This document shows positions 1-7,554 of a stretch of 64,000 nt of DNA, in pieces. The notes below the pieces were generated by a model, which worked only from the letters and a program-made list of their open reading frames with translations, was not told the DNA's origin and made no database searches. The position numbers and the translations under genes were made by a program. Source of the stretch: Alteromonas hispanica (GTDB lineage: Bacteria > Pseudomonadota > Gammaproteobacteria > Enterobacterales > Alteromonadaceae). The stretch spans positions 1 to 64,000 of the forward strand of contig NZ_JAAAWP010000001.1 in assembly GCF_010500915.1 (NCBI RefSeq), given 5' to 3'. Each line of letters starts with the position of its first letter. Position 1 is the stretch's first letter.

Positions 1-58
1 CATCAACTTCTTTTAACACCCCAATAATCTGAGATTCTGTATATCGTGATTTTTTCAT
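1..58 (-). CDS. IS3-type transposase OrfA, N-terminal fragment
   Basis: Only the first 19 codons are inside the window; the gene continues past the left edge. They read MKKSRYTESQIIGVLKEVD, the typical opening of the helix-turn-helix OrfA protein of IS3-family elements (IS407-like group), which binds the element ends. The ATG at 58 is preceded by a good ribosome binding site, GGAG about seven bases upstream. Assignment to OrfA is confident from this motif, but the exact subgroup is not. Whether the element is intact cannot be told from here. Confidence 0.75.
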   Translation of the reverse strand, partial: MKKSRYTESQIIGVLKEVD

Positions 59-127
59 AGTCGTCTCCTGCATTAATCATTGCAGAAAACTCTAATTATG
101 TCTGTCTCAGTTTAGGGGAAGTGGACA
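1..127 (-). mobile_element. Truncated end of an IS3-family-like insertion sequence
   Basis: Seen: a transposase OrfA start lies at 58 on the reverse strand. About 40-70 bases outside it is a sequence that reads TGTCCACTTCCCC inward from 127 and continues to about 97 as a plausible terminal inverted repeat. The rest of the element lies left of the window, so the partner terminus and any target duplication cannot be checked. The outer boundary at 127 is inferred from the TGT-type terminus that is common in this family. The element sits about 220 bases downstream of gdhA and interrupts no visible gene. Confidence 0.6.
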
Positions 128-265
128 TAATGCTTCAAAGATTTTCACTATAGTTCCCTCAGTAGATTAAATATGACACAGTCATTAATGCGATAAACGT
201 TCCATAATGATGGATGGTTAAGCTTATGAAATTTAAACGCTTTTTTTGAGGGGGTTATTTGAATT

Positions 266-309
266 AAGAAAAAAGCGTACAAGGTAAGCAGTTTTTACAC
301 TTTGTACGC
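266..309 (-). terminator. Intrinsic terminator of gdhA
   Basis: An 8-bp perfect stem (GCGTACAA at 275-282 with TTGTACGC at 302-309) encloses a loop of about 19 bases with some internal pairing. On the reverse strand it is followed by a run of six T plus further T-rich bases. It lies 35 bases beyond the gdhA stop, so it should end the gdhA transcript before the insertion sequence. Confidence 0.8.
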
Positions 310-343
310 CTAATCTTTCATAGCAAAGTTAGTTGGAAAAAGG

Positions 344-1708
344 TTAAACGCCCTGTGCTACCATCGCATCTGCTATTCGTCTAAACGCAGCAATGTTAGC
401 GCCCTTCATGTAGTTAATATAATTATCTTTGCCTGCCGAGCGCTTAGCCTCTTCAAGGCAGCGCGCATGTATGCTCTTCATAATAGATTGAAGTTCATTG
501 TCGAGTACGTCTGCTTCGTGTTGACTAAACTGTGCGTTCTGAGACATTTCTAGTCCTGACAGGGCAACGCCTCCGGCATTTGATGCTTTACCTGGCACAT
601 AAGTAATCCCTGAGTCGATAAAGACTTCCTGTGCGTTATTGCTGCAAGGCATGTTTGCACCTTCAAGTACCATGCTACATCCGTTTTCAAGTAATGCCTT
701 TGCATCTTTTTCATGCAGTTCATTTTGTGTGGCGCAGGGCAGGGCAATATCGCACTTAACATGCCAAGGCGTTTTGTCACTAAACCAAACGCCAGATCCT
801 TTGCTTTCTAAATCTGTAAGCACGTTAGATGAAGTGGTATGGGCATCTATAGCCCAAGCTATATCAGACTCACTAAATCCTTCATCACAAAACAAGAATC
901 CGCGACTGTTTGATAAGGTGACTACCGTAGCCCCTTTTTGAATCGCTTTTTTGGCAGCGTGCAACGCTACGTTTCCTGCTCCTGATACAACAACTCGCTT
1001 TCCTTCTAAGGTTGTATCATTTGCATCGCAGACAGCTTCGGTAAAGTAAATCAGTCCAAAGCCCGTAGCCTCGGTTCTTACATAGCTACCTCCAAATTCA
1101 AGACCCTTACCCGTTAGTACACCTTCGAATTTATTGTTGAGCCTGCGGTATTCACCATAGAGATACCCAATTTCCCTAGCGCCAACATTAATATCACCGG
1201 CCGGAATATCTGTATTCGCGCCGATATGACGCTGAAGTTCTCGCATGAAGGCTTGGCAAAATAGCATAATGTCTCTATCGCTTCGACCTTTAGGGTTAAA
1301 GTCTGAGCCACCTTTACCGCCACCCATTGGCAAGCCTGTTAGGGCATTTTTGAAACACTGCTCAAATGCCAAAAATTTGAGAACAGATAGGTTAACCGTT
1401 GGGTGGAACCGCAATCCACCTTTATACGGACCCATTACACCATTGTGTTGAACACGCCATGCTTGGTTAACTTCTACTGTACCCTCTGAATTTACCCAAG
1501 ATACTGTAAAGTAAATAACTCGCTCTGGGAGGCAAAGCCTGCGAACGATGTCTGCCTGTTTATAGGCCTCGTTGGCATTGTAAATAGGAACGATATCTTC
1601 GAGCACTTCCCGTACAGCTTGTAGATATTCTTTTTCACTTTCAAATTTAGTGCTTAAAAAGTCGTAAATTTCATCAAAATTACTTTCGTTTGGCATGGGG
1701 TACTTCAT
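344..1708 (-). CDS. gdhA: NADP-dependent glutamate dehydrogenase
   Basis: GdhA catalyses reductive amination of 2-oxoglutarate to glutamate with NADPH and is a soluble hexamer. At 454 residues it is close to the E. coli enzyme (447). The substrate domain shows the signature LPMGGGKGGSDF, with catalytic Lys at about 132, and PAGDI near 169-173. The Rossmann domain has SGAGNVA, and a Ser after the second strand (TLSNSRG) suggests NADP preference. The ATG overlaps the stop of the upstream phosphatase/kinase fusion as ATGA, so translation is probably coupled. A terminator follows the gene. Function is confident; the coupling to a signalling or lipid enzyme is unusual. Confidence 0.97.
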   Translation of the reverse strand: MKYPMPNESNFDEIYDFLSTKFESEKEYLQAVREVLEDIVPIYNANEAYKQADIVRRLCLPERVIYFTVSWVNSEGTVEVNQAWRVQHNGVMGPYKGGLRFHPTVNLSVLKFLAFEQCFKNALTGLPMGGGKGGSDFNPKGRSDRDIMLFCQAFMRELQRHIGANTDIPAGDINVGAREIGYLYGEYRRLNNKFEGVLTGKGLEFGGSYVRTEATGFGLIYFTEAVCDANDTTLEGKRVVVSGAGNVALHAAKKAIQKGATVVTLSNSRGFLFCDEGFSESDIAWAIDAHTTSSNVLTDLESKGSGVWFSDKTPWHVKCDIALPCATQNELHEKDAKALLENGCSMVLEGANMPCSNNAQEVFIDSGITYVPGKASNAGGVALSGLEMSQNAQFSQHEADVLDNELQSIMKSIHARCLEEAKRSAGKDNYINYMKGANIAAFRRIADAMVAQGV

Positions 1709-3333
1709 TCCTCGTTTTCTTTATTTGTTAGCACGGTAAGACTGCGTGGACACGTATTAATGGTCACAGTGTCTGCATGAAAAATTTCACCGTCTACCGC
1801 ATAGGCAATTTCATCATCGAACCTAAGCGTAATTGTGCTTGCTTGCGCGTGACGTATGTTGTCAGAATGGCGCTTATGCTCGCTGGGGCTGAAAATTAAT
1901 TCTGCTAGCGAGAGTAATTGTTTGTCGGGAGACGTCTGGGGAACTAGCCACGTTAGGTCTAGTTTGCCATCAGTGACATCGGGCGGTTCGTCGCCTTGCG
2001 CTAACGCTGTGGTCATAGGGGCAGCATTAGCAACAACAAAACTAGGCGTGGTGAGTGTTTCTTCATCGCTATCGTCTGTGCGAATTTTAAAGCTAATATT
2101 CTCGTTGTTAGAAATTGCACTCCACAAGCCTTTTAAATAAGCAAATTGGCCGCCTTCATTCTTTTCATCTCTATCGGCAGACGAAATCATTTGTTCTTCA
2201 AACCCAACGGCAGTTACCAGCAACATGATGTTGTCGTTACATGTGGCTGTATCGATAGCCAGCGTGTTCCCCTCAATAATGATGTCGCACGCAATATCAA
2301 TGGGCATCACTTTACTTAAATAACCATGAAGTACCTGGCTCAGCGCATTTGCTGTGCCCAACGGAATAAAGCCCATGGTTGCTTGAGTATCTATTAAAGC
2401 AGATGCCACTTCAGTAAGCGTACCATCTCCCCCACAGGCAACAATGATGTCTACGTTATTACCTAAAGCCTCTTCGGCTATAGCCTTGCCATTTTTTTCA
2501 GGTGTTGTTTCAAAGACAGAAACAGAGAACTTTTCGTTAAGTCTTGCCAAAATCTGACTTTTGTTAAGTTCCCACTTGCCGCCGCCCGCCACGGGGTTTG
2601 CAATAAGCACCAAGTTTTTTTGTAGTGAAAGCAGTCCCCCATCTTTTACCTTTTCAAGCGCAGATAGCTGCTTTTTATTTAAGCGAGCGGTTTGTCTTAC
2701 GCTATTTATCCGTCGCATTGCTTCTTCTACAGTTAGCGAATCATCTTTGGCAAGCAAATATGCTGCTACTACCAAAACTGAGCGCCCCCTGCCCAACGCG
2801 CAGTGCACAACAACGTTTCTTTTCGCTTTGATTTGTTGATCAAGCCAATTGATAGCATGTAACAGTTGTTCTGAAGTAGGGCTAGTATGGTCAAGCACTG
2901 GAATATTTAAGTAGCGATAGTCTTCTCTCAGTGCAGTGTAATCTAACCCATCAAACTCAGCGGTAACATCAAGAATAGCAGTAATGTTGTTTTCGTTAAG
3001 AAGGTCTACATGCTTACCTGACATTCGGCAGGCTAGAAATAAGTTTTCTTGAATTTTTTGTAAGGGCGGTACTTTGTCGGTACGTCGAGCATATTCATTG
3101 TATGCCCACGAGCCGAAAAGAAAGGGGACAAATATCCATCGAATATAGAAGGGAATAGAACCGTCTTCTCTTTTTCTGAATAATGACGGGTAGTTAAAAA
3201 TGTACGCACTACTTACCGCAGCAAGCGAAAATGTCACCCAACCAAATAATATTTGCAAAATGAGTGACGGAGAAACCATAGCTAATACAAGTGCAACAAG
3301 CGCTCCAGCAATATAATATTTAACCATTTTCAC
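1705..3333 (-). CDS. Membrane-anchored dual-specificity phosphatase / diacylglycerol kinase-like fusion
   Basis: This 542-residue protein has three parts. Residues 5-80 hold about three hydrophobic membrane segments. Residues 90-230 form a dual-specificity phosphatase-like domain with the CX5R loop HCALGRGRS (nucleophile Cys178, Arg184) and a candidate general acid Asp148. Residues 238-540 form a diacylglycerol/sphingosine kinase-type domain with IANPVAGGGK and the ATP-binding GGDGT at 301-305. The likely role is lipid phosphorylation together with phosphatase activity at the inner membrane; the substrates are unknown. The start is a GTG at 3333, with ATG at 3327 as an alternative; AAGGA lies upstream. 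It overlaps gdhA by four bases. Confidence 0.88.
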   Translation of the reverse strand: MKMVKYYIAGALVALVLAMVSPSLILQILFGWVTFSLAAVSSAYIFNYPSLFRKREDGSIPFYIRWIFVPFLFGSWAYNEYARRTDKVPPLQKIQENLFLACRMSGKHVDLLNENNITAILDVTAEFDGLDYTALREDYRYLNIPVLDHTSPTSEQLLHAINWLDQQIKAKRNVVVHCALGRGRSVLVVAAYLLAKDDSLTVEEAMRRINSVRQTARLNKKQLSALEKVKDGGLLSLQKNLVLIANPVAGGGKWELNKSQILARLNEKFSVSVFETTPEKNGKAIAEEALGNNVDIIVACGGDGTLTEVASALIDTQATMGFIPLGTANALSQVLHGYLSKVMPIDIACDIIIEGNTLAIDTATCNDNIMLLVTAVGFEEQMISSADRDEKNEGGQFAYLKGLWSAISNNENISFKIRTDDSDEETLTTPSFVVANAAPMTTALAQGDEPPDVTDGKLDLTWLVPQTSPDKQLLSLAELIFSPSEHKRHSDNIRHAQASTITLRFDDEIAYAVDGEIFHADTVTINTCPRSLTVLTNKENEE

Positions 3334-3544
3334 GGCGAAACATATCCTTTGTTAATGCGGTTAGTAATCTATACAGCTTAAGATTAATTTTCGTTTACTT
3401 TGCTCTACGCTCGGTGACGTAAAATGTTTGAGGTCATCCAATTTAGTGCAATTCAGTGCAATTAAAAGGCTGAAATTAACAGATTTATGAACTTTGTAAG
3501 TTATCGTGCCGTATGCCTCGATATACGAACAACGAGCACAAACA

Positions 3545-4072
3545 ATGAAAAAAGAAGTAGTAATAAAGGTTGCTAATTTTATTTGGTTCCAAGCCATATG
3601 GTGGCTAGTGATCTTGTTTCAAAGTGATGCCGAGCTGCTTGTGCTTGGCTTGCTTGCATTATGGGTGTTATTTTCTTCAGAGCGAACAAACGATATAAAG
3701 CTTATGATGTCGATGTTTGTTATTGGTACACTTATCGATACTATCCTCACCATTTCTGGAGTTTTTAACTTCAATAACTCGCAAACGTTACTTAGTTGGT
3801 GGCCAATTCCTTTGTGGCTTAGTTTTTTATGGGCAGGCTTTGCCGGTACGGTTTATCACAGCCTCACCGTGTTTGAGGGGAGACCGTGGCTGGCGGCTGC
3901 TGGCGGCGCAATTTTTGCACCATTAAGTTATATTGCCGGCGCAAATTTTGGCGCCGTCGAGCTGGGTTACTCACTGCCTGTAACGTTTGCCGTAATTGGG
4001 GCCGTATGGAGTATTACCTTTCCAGCGTGTTTCTATCTGTCTACTTTGTTTACGACTGAAAATGCAGAGTAG
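3545..4072 (+). CDS. DUF2878 family inner-membrane protein
   Basis: The protein has 175 residues from the chosen ATG. It contains roughly five hydrophobic segments, including the family-like opening VANFIWFQAIWWL and a later LSWWPIPLWLSFLWAGFAGT. The length and pattern fit DUF2878, a family of small polytopic membrane proteins of unknown function. The frame opens earlier at 3506, but those 13 residues are not hydrophobic or family-like, so the internal Met is preferred; no strong ribosome binding site decides it. It is transcribed divergently from the phosphatase/kinase gene. No specific function is assigned. Confidence 0.8.
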   Translation: MKKEVVIKVANFIWFQAIWWLVILFQSDAELLVLGLLALWVLFSSERTNDIKLMMSMFVIGTLIDTILTISGVFNFNNSQTLLSWWPIPLWLSFLWAGFAGTVYHSLTVFEGRPWLAAAGGAIFAPLSYIAGANFGAVELGYSLPVTFAVIGAVWSITFPACFYLSTLFTTENAE

Positions 4073-4111
4073 AATTCAAGAGCGTTAAAATTCAAGTAAG
4101 CTAAATTCAAG
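4073..4111. repeat. Three direct copies of AATTCAAG
   Basis: The octamer AATTCAAG occurs at 4073-4080, 4089-4096 and 4104-4111, spaced 15-16 bases apart, in the gap between the DUF2878 and SDR genes. The last copy overlaps the AAGGAG ribosome binding site of the SDR gene. Regular spacing suggests a decayed tandem duplication, or less likely a binding-site array. Confidence 0.6.
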
Positions 4112-4124
4112 GAGTGTATTAAGT

Positions 4125-4829
4125 ATGACTAAGAATGTTTTAGTAACTGGCGGCAACCGAGGCGTTGGCCTTGAGATCGTAAAGGGCATGCTGAGTGAAG
4201 GCTATAAGGTTTTAATGGCATGTCGCGACGAAGACGCCGGTGAAGAGGCAAAAAAGGATATTGTGGGCGGAGATTTGCACGTTATCGAAATGCCACTTGA
4301 TAATGAGTCTGCCATTGTCGATGCGTTTACGCGGGCTGAAGCGGTTTTTGGGCCTATCGACATACTTATCAACAATGCAGGTGTTCTTGATGATACTAGC
4401 TGGGACGAAGTAACTTCAGAATCATTTAATGCCTCAATGCAGGTAAACGTATATGCGCCTCTTACCCTAATTCAGCAAACATTGCCTAAAATGATAGAGA
4501 GAGGGTTTGGGCGAATAATAAACGTGAGCTCCAGTTATGGTAGCTTTAACGAATCTCTCGCAGGCCCTTTCTCTTACGCTATATCAAAAGCCGCTGTGAA
4601 CGCATTAACCGTGAAAATGGCGTCGGTTGTAGAAAAAGCGAAAGAAGAAAAAGAATTAGATGTTGCTGTAAACAGCATGACGCCGGGCTGGGTTCATACG
4701 CGAATGGGTGGGAAAAATGCGCCTAAAACTCCCGAAGAGGGAGCTGATACCGCTATATGGCTGGCCACAATGGAAAGCGATGTGCCTAACGGAAAGTTTT
4801 TCAAAGAACGCAAAGAAATAGCTTGGTAG
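4125..4829 (+). CDS. Short-chain dehydrogenase/reductase (SDR)
   Basis: The protein is a 234-residue cytosolic oxidoreductase of the classical SDR fold. It shows the dinucleotide motif TGGNRGVG at residues 8-15, the NNAG motif, a catalytic Ser in NVSSSYG and YAISKAAVN carrying the active-site Tyr and Lys. The C-terminal PGWVHTRMGG is the usual substrate-loop region, similar to carbonyl-reductase-like SDRs. AAGGAG lies ten bases before the ATG. The substrate cannot be inferred. It may be co-transcribed with the DUF2878 gene 52 bases upstream. A strong hairpin lies downstream. Confidence 0.9.
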   Translation: MTKNVLVTGGNRGVGLEIVKGMLSEGYKVLMACRDEDAGEEAKKDIVGGDLHVIEMPLDNESAIVDAFTRAEAVFGPIDILINNAGVLDDTSWDEVTSESFNASMQVNVYAPLTLIQQTLPKMIERGFGRIINVSSSYGSFNESLAGPFSYAISKAAVNALTVKMASVVEKAKEEKELDVAVNSMTPGWVHTRMGGKNAPKTPEEGADTAIWLATMESDVPNGKFFKERKEIAW

Positions 4830-4861
4830 CAAAGCGTTAAATATTTTCTAGGCCGAGAGAA

Positions 4862-4899
4862 GAGGGTAATGGCCAATATAGAGCTTGGCCCTTACCCTC
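4862..4899. terminator. Hairpin between convergent SDR and HAD genes
   Basis: GAGGGTAA (4862-4869) pairs with TTACCCTC (4892-4899), and inside it GGCCA (4871-4875) pairs with TGGCC (4886-4890). The hairpin is strong and symmetrical between two converging genes, as expected for a bidirectional transcript end. It lacks a clear T tract on either side, so it may work as an RNA 3' end stabiliser instead. Confidence 0.55.
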
Positions 4900-4934
4900 A
4901 AGCTAGTCGTTAGCCACGCTATGCCCACGCTACG

Positions 4935-5765
4935 TTACAGGGAGAAGCGTTCTCTTAAGAAGCGCGCTACACCATCTTCATTGTGATGGCCTATTATAGA
5001 TGTCGCTAACTCTTTGATAGGCTGTTTAGCATTGCTAGGCGCGTAAGCCTCATTAGCAATATTAAACATGCTCACATCGTTATCACTGTCTCCGAAACAA
5101 ATAATATTTTTTGCGCCTAATTGTTCCTTGAGTATTTCAACCGCGCTTCCTTTACTTGCCAACTTGTGGTGAACATCCATCCAGCGATATTCATCGCCTT
5201 CAATAGCTGGGCCCGAATAGGCGATGAGACCTTCATTTTCGTTGAGTTCGTTCCACATATCGCGAACTACAGGAGCATCACCAATCATGCTAATGTTGGT
5301 AATATGAGCGTTGGAAGGCATTAACTCGATAGGCAGCAGAGTTGCTTTCGTTCGCGAAAAATACTTATCAATTAGGTTTTTTTCAATATCGTGCTGGGGT
5401 GCATGATGAAAAATAATATGGTCGTGATGCTGGCTATTCATATCAACGGTGTTGATAAAAGGCGTTATGCCATTTCGGGTAGCGCATTCGATAATAGCAG
5501 TCGCTTCACTGTCGTTGAGCAAGTTTTCTAAGGTTAGAGCATTACCTGCTGGGTCCCAGATGGCCACGCCGTTATTATAGATATGGGGGAGTACAAAGGG
5601 TTGTTCACCTATAACGTGCTGAGCAGAGTGCATGGTTCTGCCGGTGGCAACTGTGTATGCAATGTCCTTCTCGCCGAGTAACTTAAGTGTTTCACGCGTG
5701 AAGTCAGTAATCTCCGATGATTTATTCAGTAAGGTGCCGTCTAAATCGAAAAAAATAAGGTCCAT
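4935..5765 (-). CDS. Cof-type HAD-IIB phosphatase
   Basis: This 276-residue haloacid dehalogenase-superfamily hydrolase probably dephosphorylates a small phosphorylated metabolite. Motif I is FFDLDGTLL at residues 5-13, with the two catalytic Asp. Motif II is VATGRT, and motifs III/IV are at the C-terminus with a conserved Lys and GDSDNDVSMF. The large cap between motifs II and III identifies the IIB (Cof/YbiV-type) subgroup. The gene is convergent with the SDR gene and stands alone. The physiological substrate cannot be read from sequence. Confidence 0.9.
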   Translation of the reverse strand: MDLIFFDLDGTLLNKSSEITDFTRETLKLLGEKDIAYTVATGRTMHSAQHVIGEQPFVLPHIYNNGVAIWDPAGNALTLENLLNDSEATAIIECATRNGITPFINTVDMNSQHHDHIIFHHAPQHDIEKNLIDKYFSRTKATLLPIELMPSNAHITNISMIGDAPVVRDMWNELNENEGLIAYSGPAIEGDEYRWMDVHHKLASKGSAVEILKEQLGAKNIICFGDSDNDVSMFNIANEAYAPSNAKQPIKELATSIIGHHNEDGVARFLRERFSL

Positions 5766-5884
5766 GAATAGTATCCGGTAGATGTTTAAACGCTAAAGAG
5801 CAAGACACCATGATACGGCATCTATGCTCAATAGTTTAATAGAACGGACAAAATATTTACGTTAATTAACGAAATTAACATCGT

Positions 5885-6445
5885 TCACTTAATAGATTCG
5901 ACTACCGAATTACTTTTTGCTTGAAGTATTTGCGACACGGCTTTTGCATTCTGCGAGCCTCGCAAATTGACTATCAGAGCGGATTTTCCTGACTTTACTG
6001 CATCGCTCACTTTACGGATGATTTCGCTTCTATCCGGGCGTAAACCTATTAAGCCAGCAATGAATAGCCCAATAAAGGTTCCTGGGCTGATAAGCGCGAT
6101 ATAAGTGAATATCGGGTTTTGTTGCGTAAGTGCCGGACCATATTGAGTTAACAGAAACGCCGTGATCATCCCTGCGGTAAACCCTATGGCCGCTAACGCT
6201 AGATGTGATGTCCAAAGCGACGACGCAATCTGAGACGATTTTTCTTCTAGCTTCGCGCTAAGGCGAGGGTCAGAAGGGGTAATTACCTCGCTCTGATGAG
6301 AATCAATTGATGCTTCTGACTCTAATTGCTGTAACGCTTGCTTTGCTTGCTCTGTAGAATCAAAAACCGCGGCTACCTGCAGCTTATCACTTGATAACAT
6401 CGTTGCTCTTACATTAACTTTACTATTCTCTTCAACACTATTCAT
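5885..6445 (-). CDS. Hypothetical membrane protein with stress-protein-like N-terminus
   Basis: The protein has 186 residues and I recognise no certain family. Residues 22-45 (LQVAAVFDSTEQAKQALQQL) resemble the opening of general-stress/YflT-like domains. A glycine-rich pair of membrane helices follows at about 80-103 and 112-133. The C-terminus (SALIVNLRGSQNAKAVSQIL) looks like a second small alpha/beta half. A plausible topology is two helices in the inner membrane with cytoplasmic ends. The gene is alone, with a long non-coding region upstream. A stress role is only a guess from the N-terminal resemblance. Confidence 0.7.
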   Translation of the reverse strand: MNSVEENSKVNVRATMLSSDKLQVAAVFDSTEQAKQALQQLESEASIDSHQSEVITPSDPRLSAKLEEKSSQIASSLWTSHLALAAIGFTAGMITAFLLTQYGPALTQQNPIFTYIALISPGTFIGLFIAGLIGLRPDRSEIIRKVSDAVKSGKSALIVNLRGSQNAKAVSQILQAKSNSVVESIK

Positions 6446-7554
6446 TAAACACTCCTATCGATGCTGCTACTTGTTTGTTGTTCTAAATCAGCATTTGGCC
6501 TAAATACGTTCTCTACAAGCTCATACAAGGAGCATTCCGTTTATAAACTTTTACTGATGTAACTAATCTTACTCTCGGTAAAATACGTTTGGTTTGTTTT
6601 TAACGTCATGAATTTTATGGGTTTATAGGGTTTGTTAAATTAATGAAAGGGTGTATTTGGCAAATAAAGAGAATGTGTTTTGCCTTTGCAATAAACCTCA
6701 GGCCTCGCTTTATCTTCAAAGGCTCTATGTCGGATTTTCACTGTCTGTGCAAAATTTTCATCCCAATCAATGTGAAAATCAGGCAAAAGGGGCGAGGTGA
6801 TTGTTATGTTAGTTGTGTTTATATAAATTCTGTTTTTATAGCGGTGGAGAAGATAAAACCATTTTGGTTTGCAGTAATAACCCCCTTCGGTCTTGATTTT
6901 GCGGAGTCTAAGTATAATTTCACCCGAAGGTGTTCATAGAGCAAAACCGGTGAATAAAGCGGTTATTTTAGTTTATTCGAACCATTACTTTTAATAAGCG
7001 GCGCAAAAGATTTTGAAAGTAACAGTGGCTCTAGATGCAGAAATTAAAGCTTCTTTTGAATGTTATTTGTTCTAGTGCTTGCTTGTATTTAATTTATGTC
7101 ATAATTGTTTCTATAACTATTTAAGTGCCCAGGTTTAGTTAAATACGCCCTAATTTGATGTTGTTTCATGAAAATTTATAAAAAGTTAACCTTTTGATAT
7201 TTAAAGTTTAAGTGTTTAAACTTCTGGTGTTGTTGCTTGTGAAACATCATTGGTGTGAAAGTCATGACAAATTGCTCTGAAGTTAAGTTGTGCATAATTT
7301 GCGCTTGATATTTTCTCGCAAATCTATATATTGTTTGAACTCTAATGATTATTGCTCGATGCAATTGATGGGGTTTGGTCATAATTCCAAAAGCCTACAA
7401 GTCGATTGGCACAGTGCTCGCACCATTGACGAAGCGTTAACGAAGCCAAGGTAAACGAAGCCAAGGTTAACGAAGAATGTGCAGTTTAAGCTATCAAGTT
7501 GTTACATCGTCAAATTATTAGATTTTCGAGGCAGCAGAGGATTTTTCGCAATAC
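6446..7554. other. 1.1 kb AT-rich intergenic region upstream of putP
   Basis: No convincing gene was found. Small open frames here (for example 6643-6939) lack family resemblance and good start signals. Visible structure: a 9-bp perfect inverted repeat GATTTTCAC/GTGAAAATC (6733-6741 with 6772-6780) nested inside CCTCGC/GCGAGG (6703-6708 with 6792-6797); a 7-bp repeat CCTTCGG/CCGAAGG (6884-6890 with 6924-6930); and a short tandem repeat near 7438. The region could hold a small RNA or the regulatory region of putP. Confidence 0.4.
7438..7476. repeat. 15-bp tandem repeat upstream of putP
   Basis: The unit TAACGAAGCCAAGGT is at 7438-7452 and, with one change, at 7453-7467. A partial third copy (TAACGAAG) starts at 7468. 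A related GACGAAGC lies just before. It sits about 80 bases before the putP start, so copy number could alter promoter or leader spacing. Confidence 0.7.

Noticed and set aside
639..941. 100-residue open frame opposite gdhA
   Set aside because: It is a shadow of the gdhA coding strand with no independent support.
6643..6939. 98-residue open frame on the forward strand
   Set aside because: It has no ribosome binding site, unusual composition rich in Cys and aromatic residues, and no family resemblance; it lies in AT-rich non-coding DNA.
7176..7382. 68-residue reverse-strand open frame
   Set aside because: Lys/His/Gln-rich translation of AT-rich DNA with no recognisable domain and no start signal.
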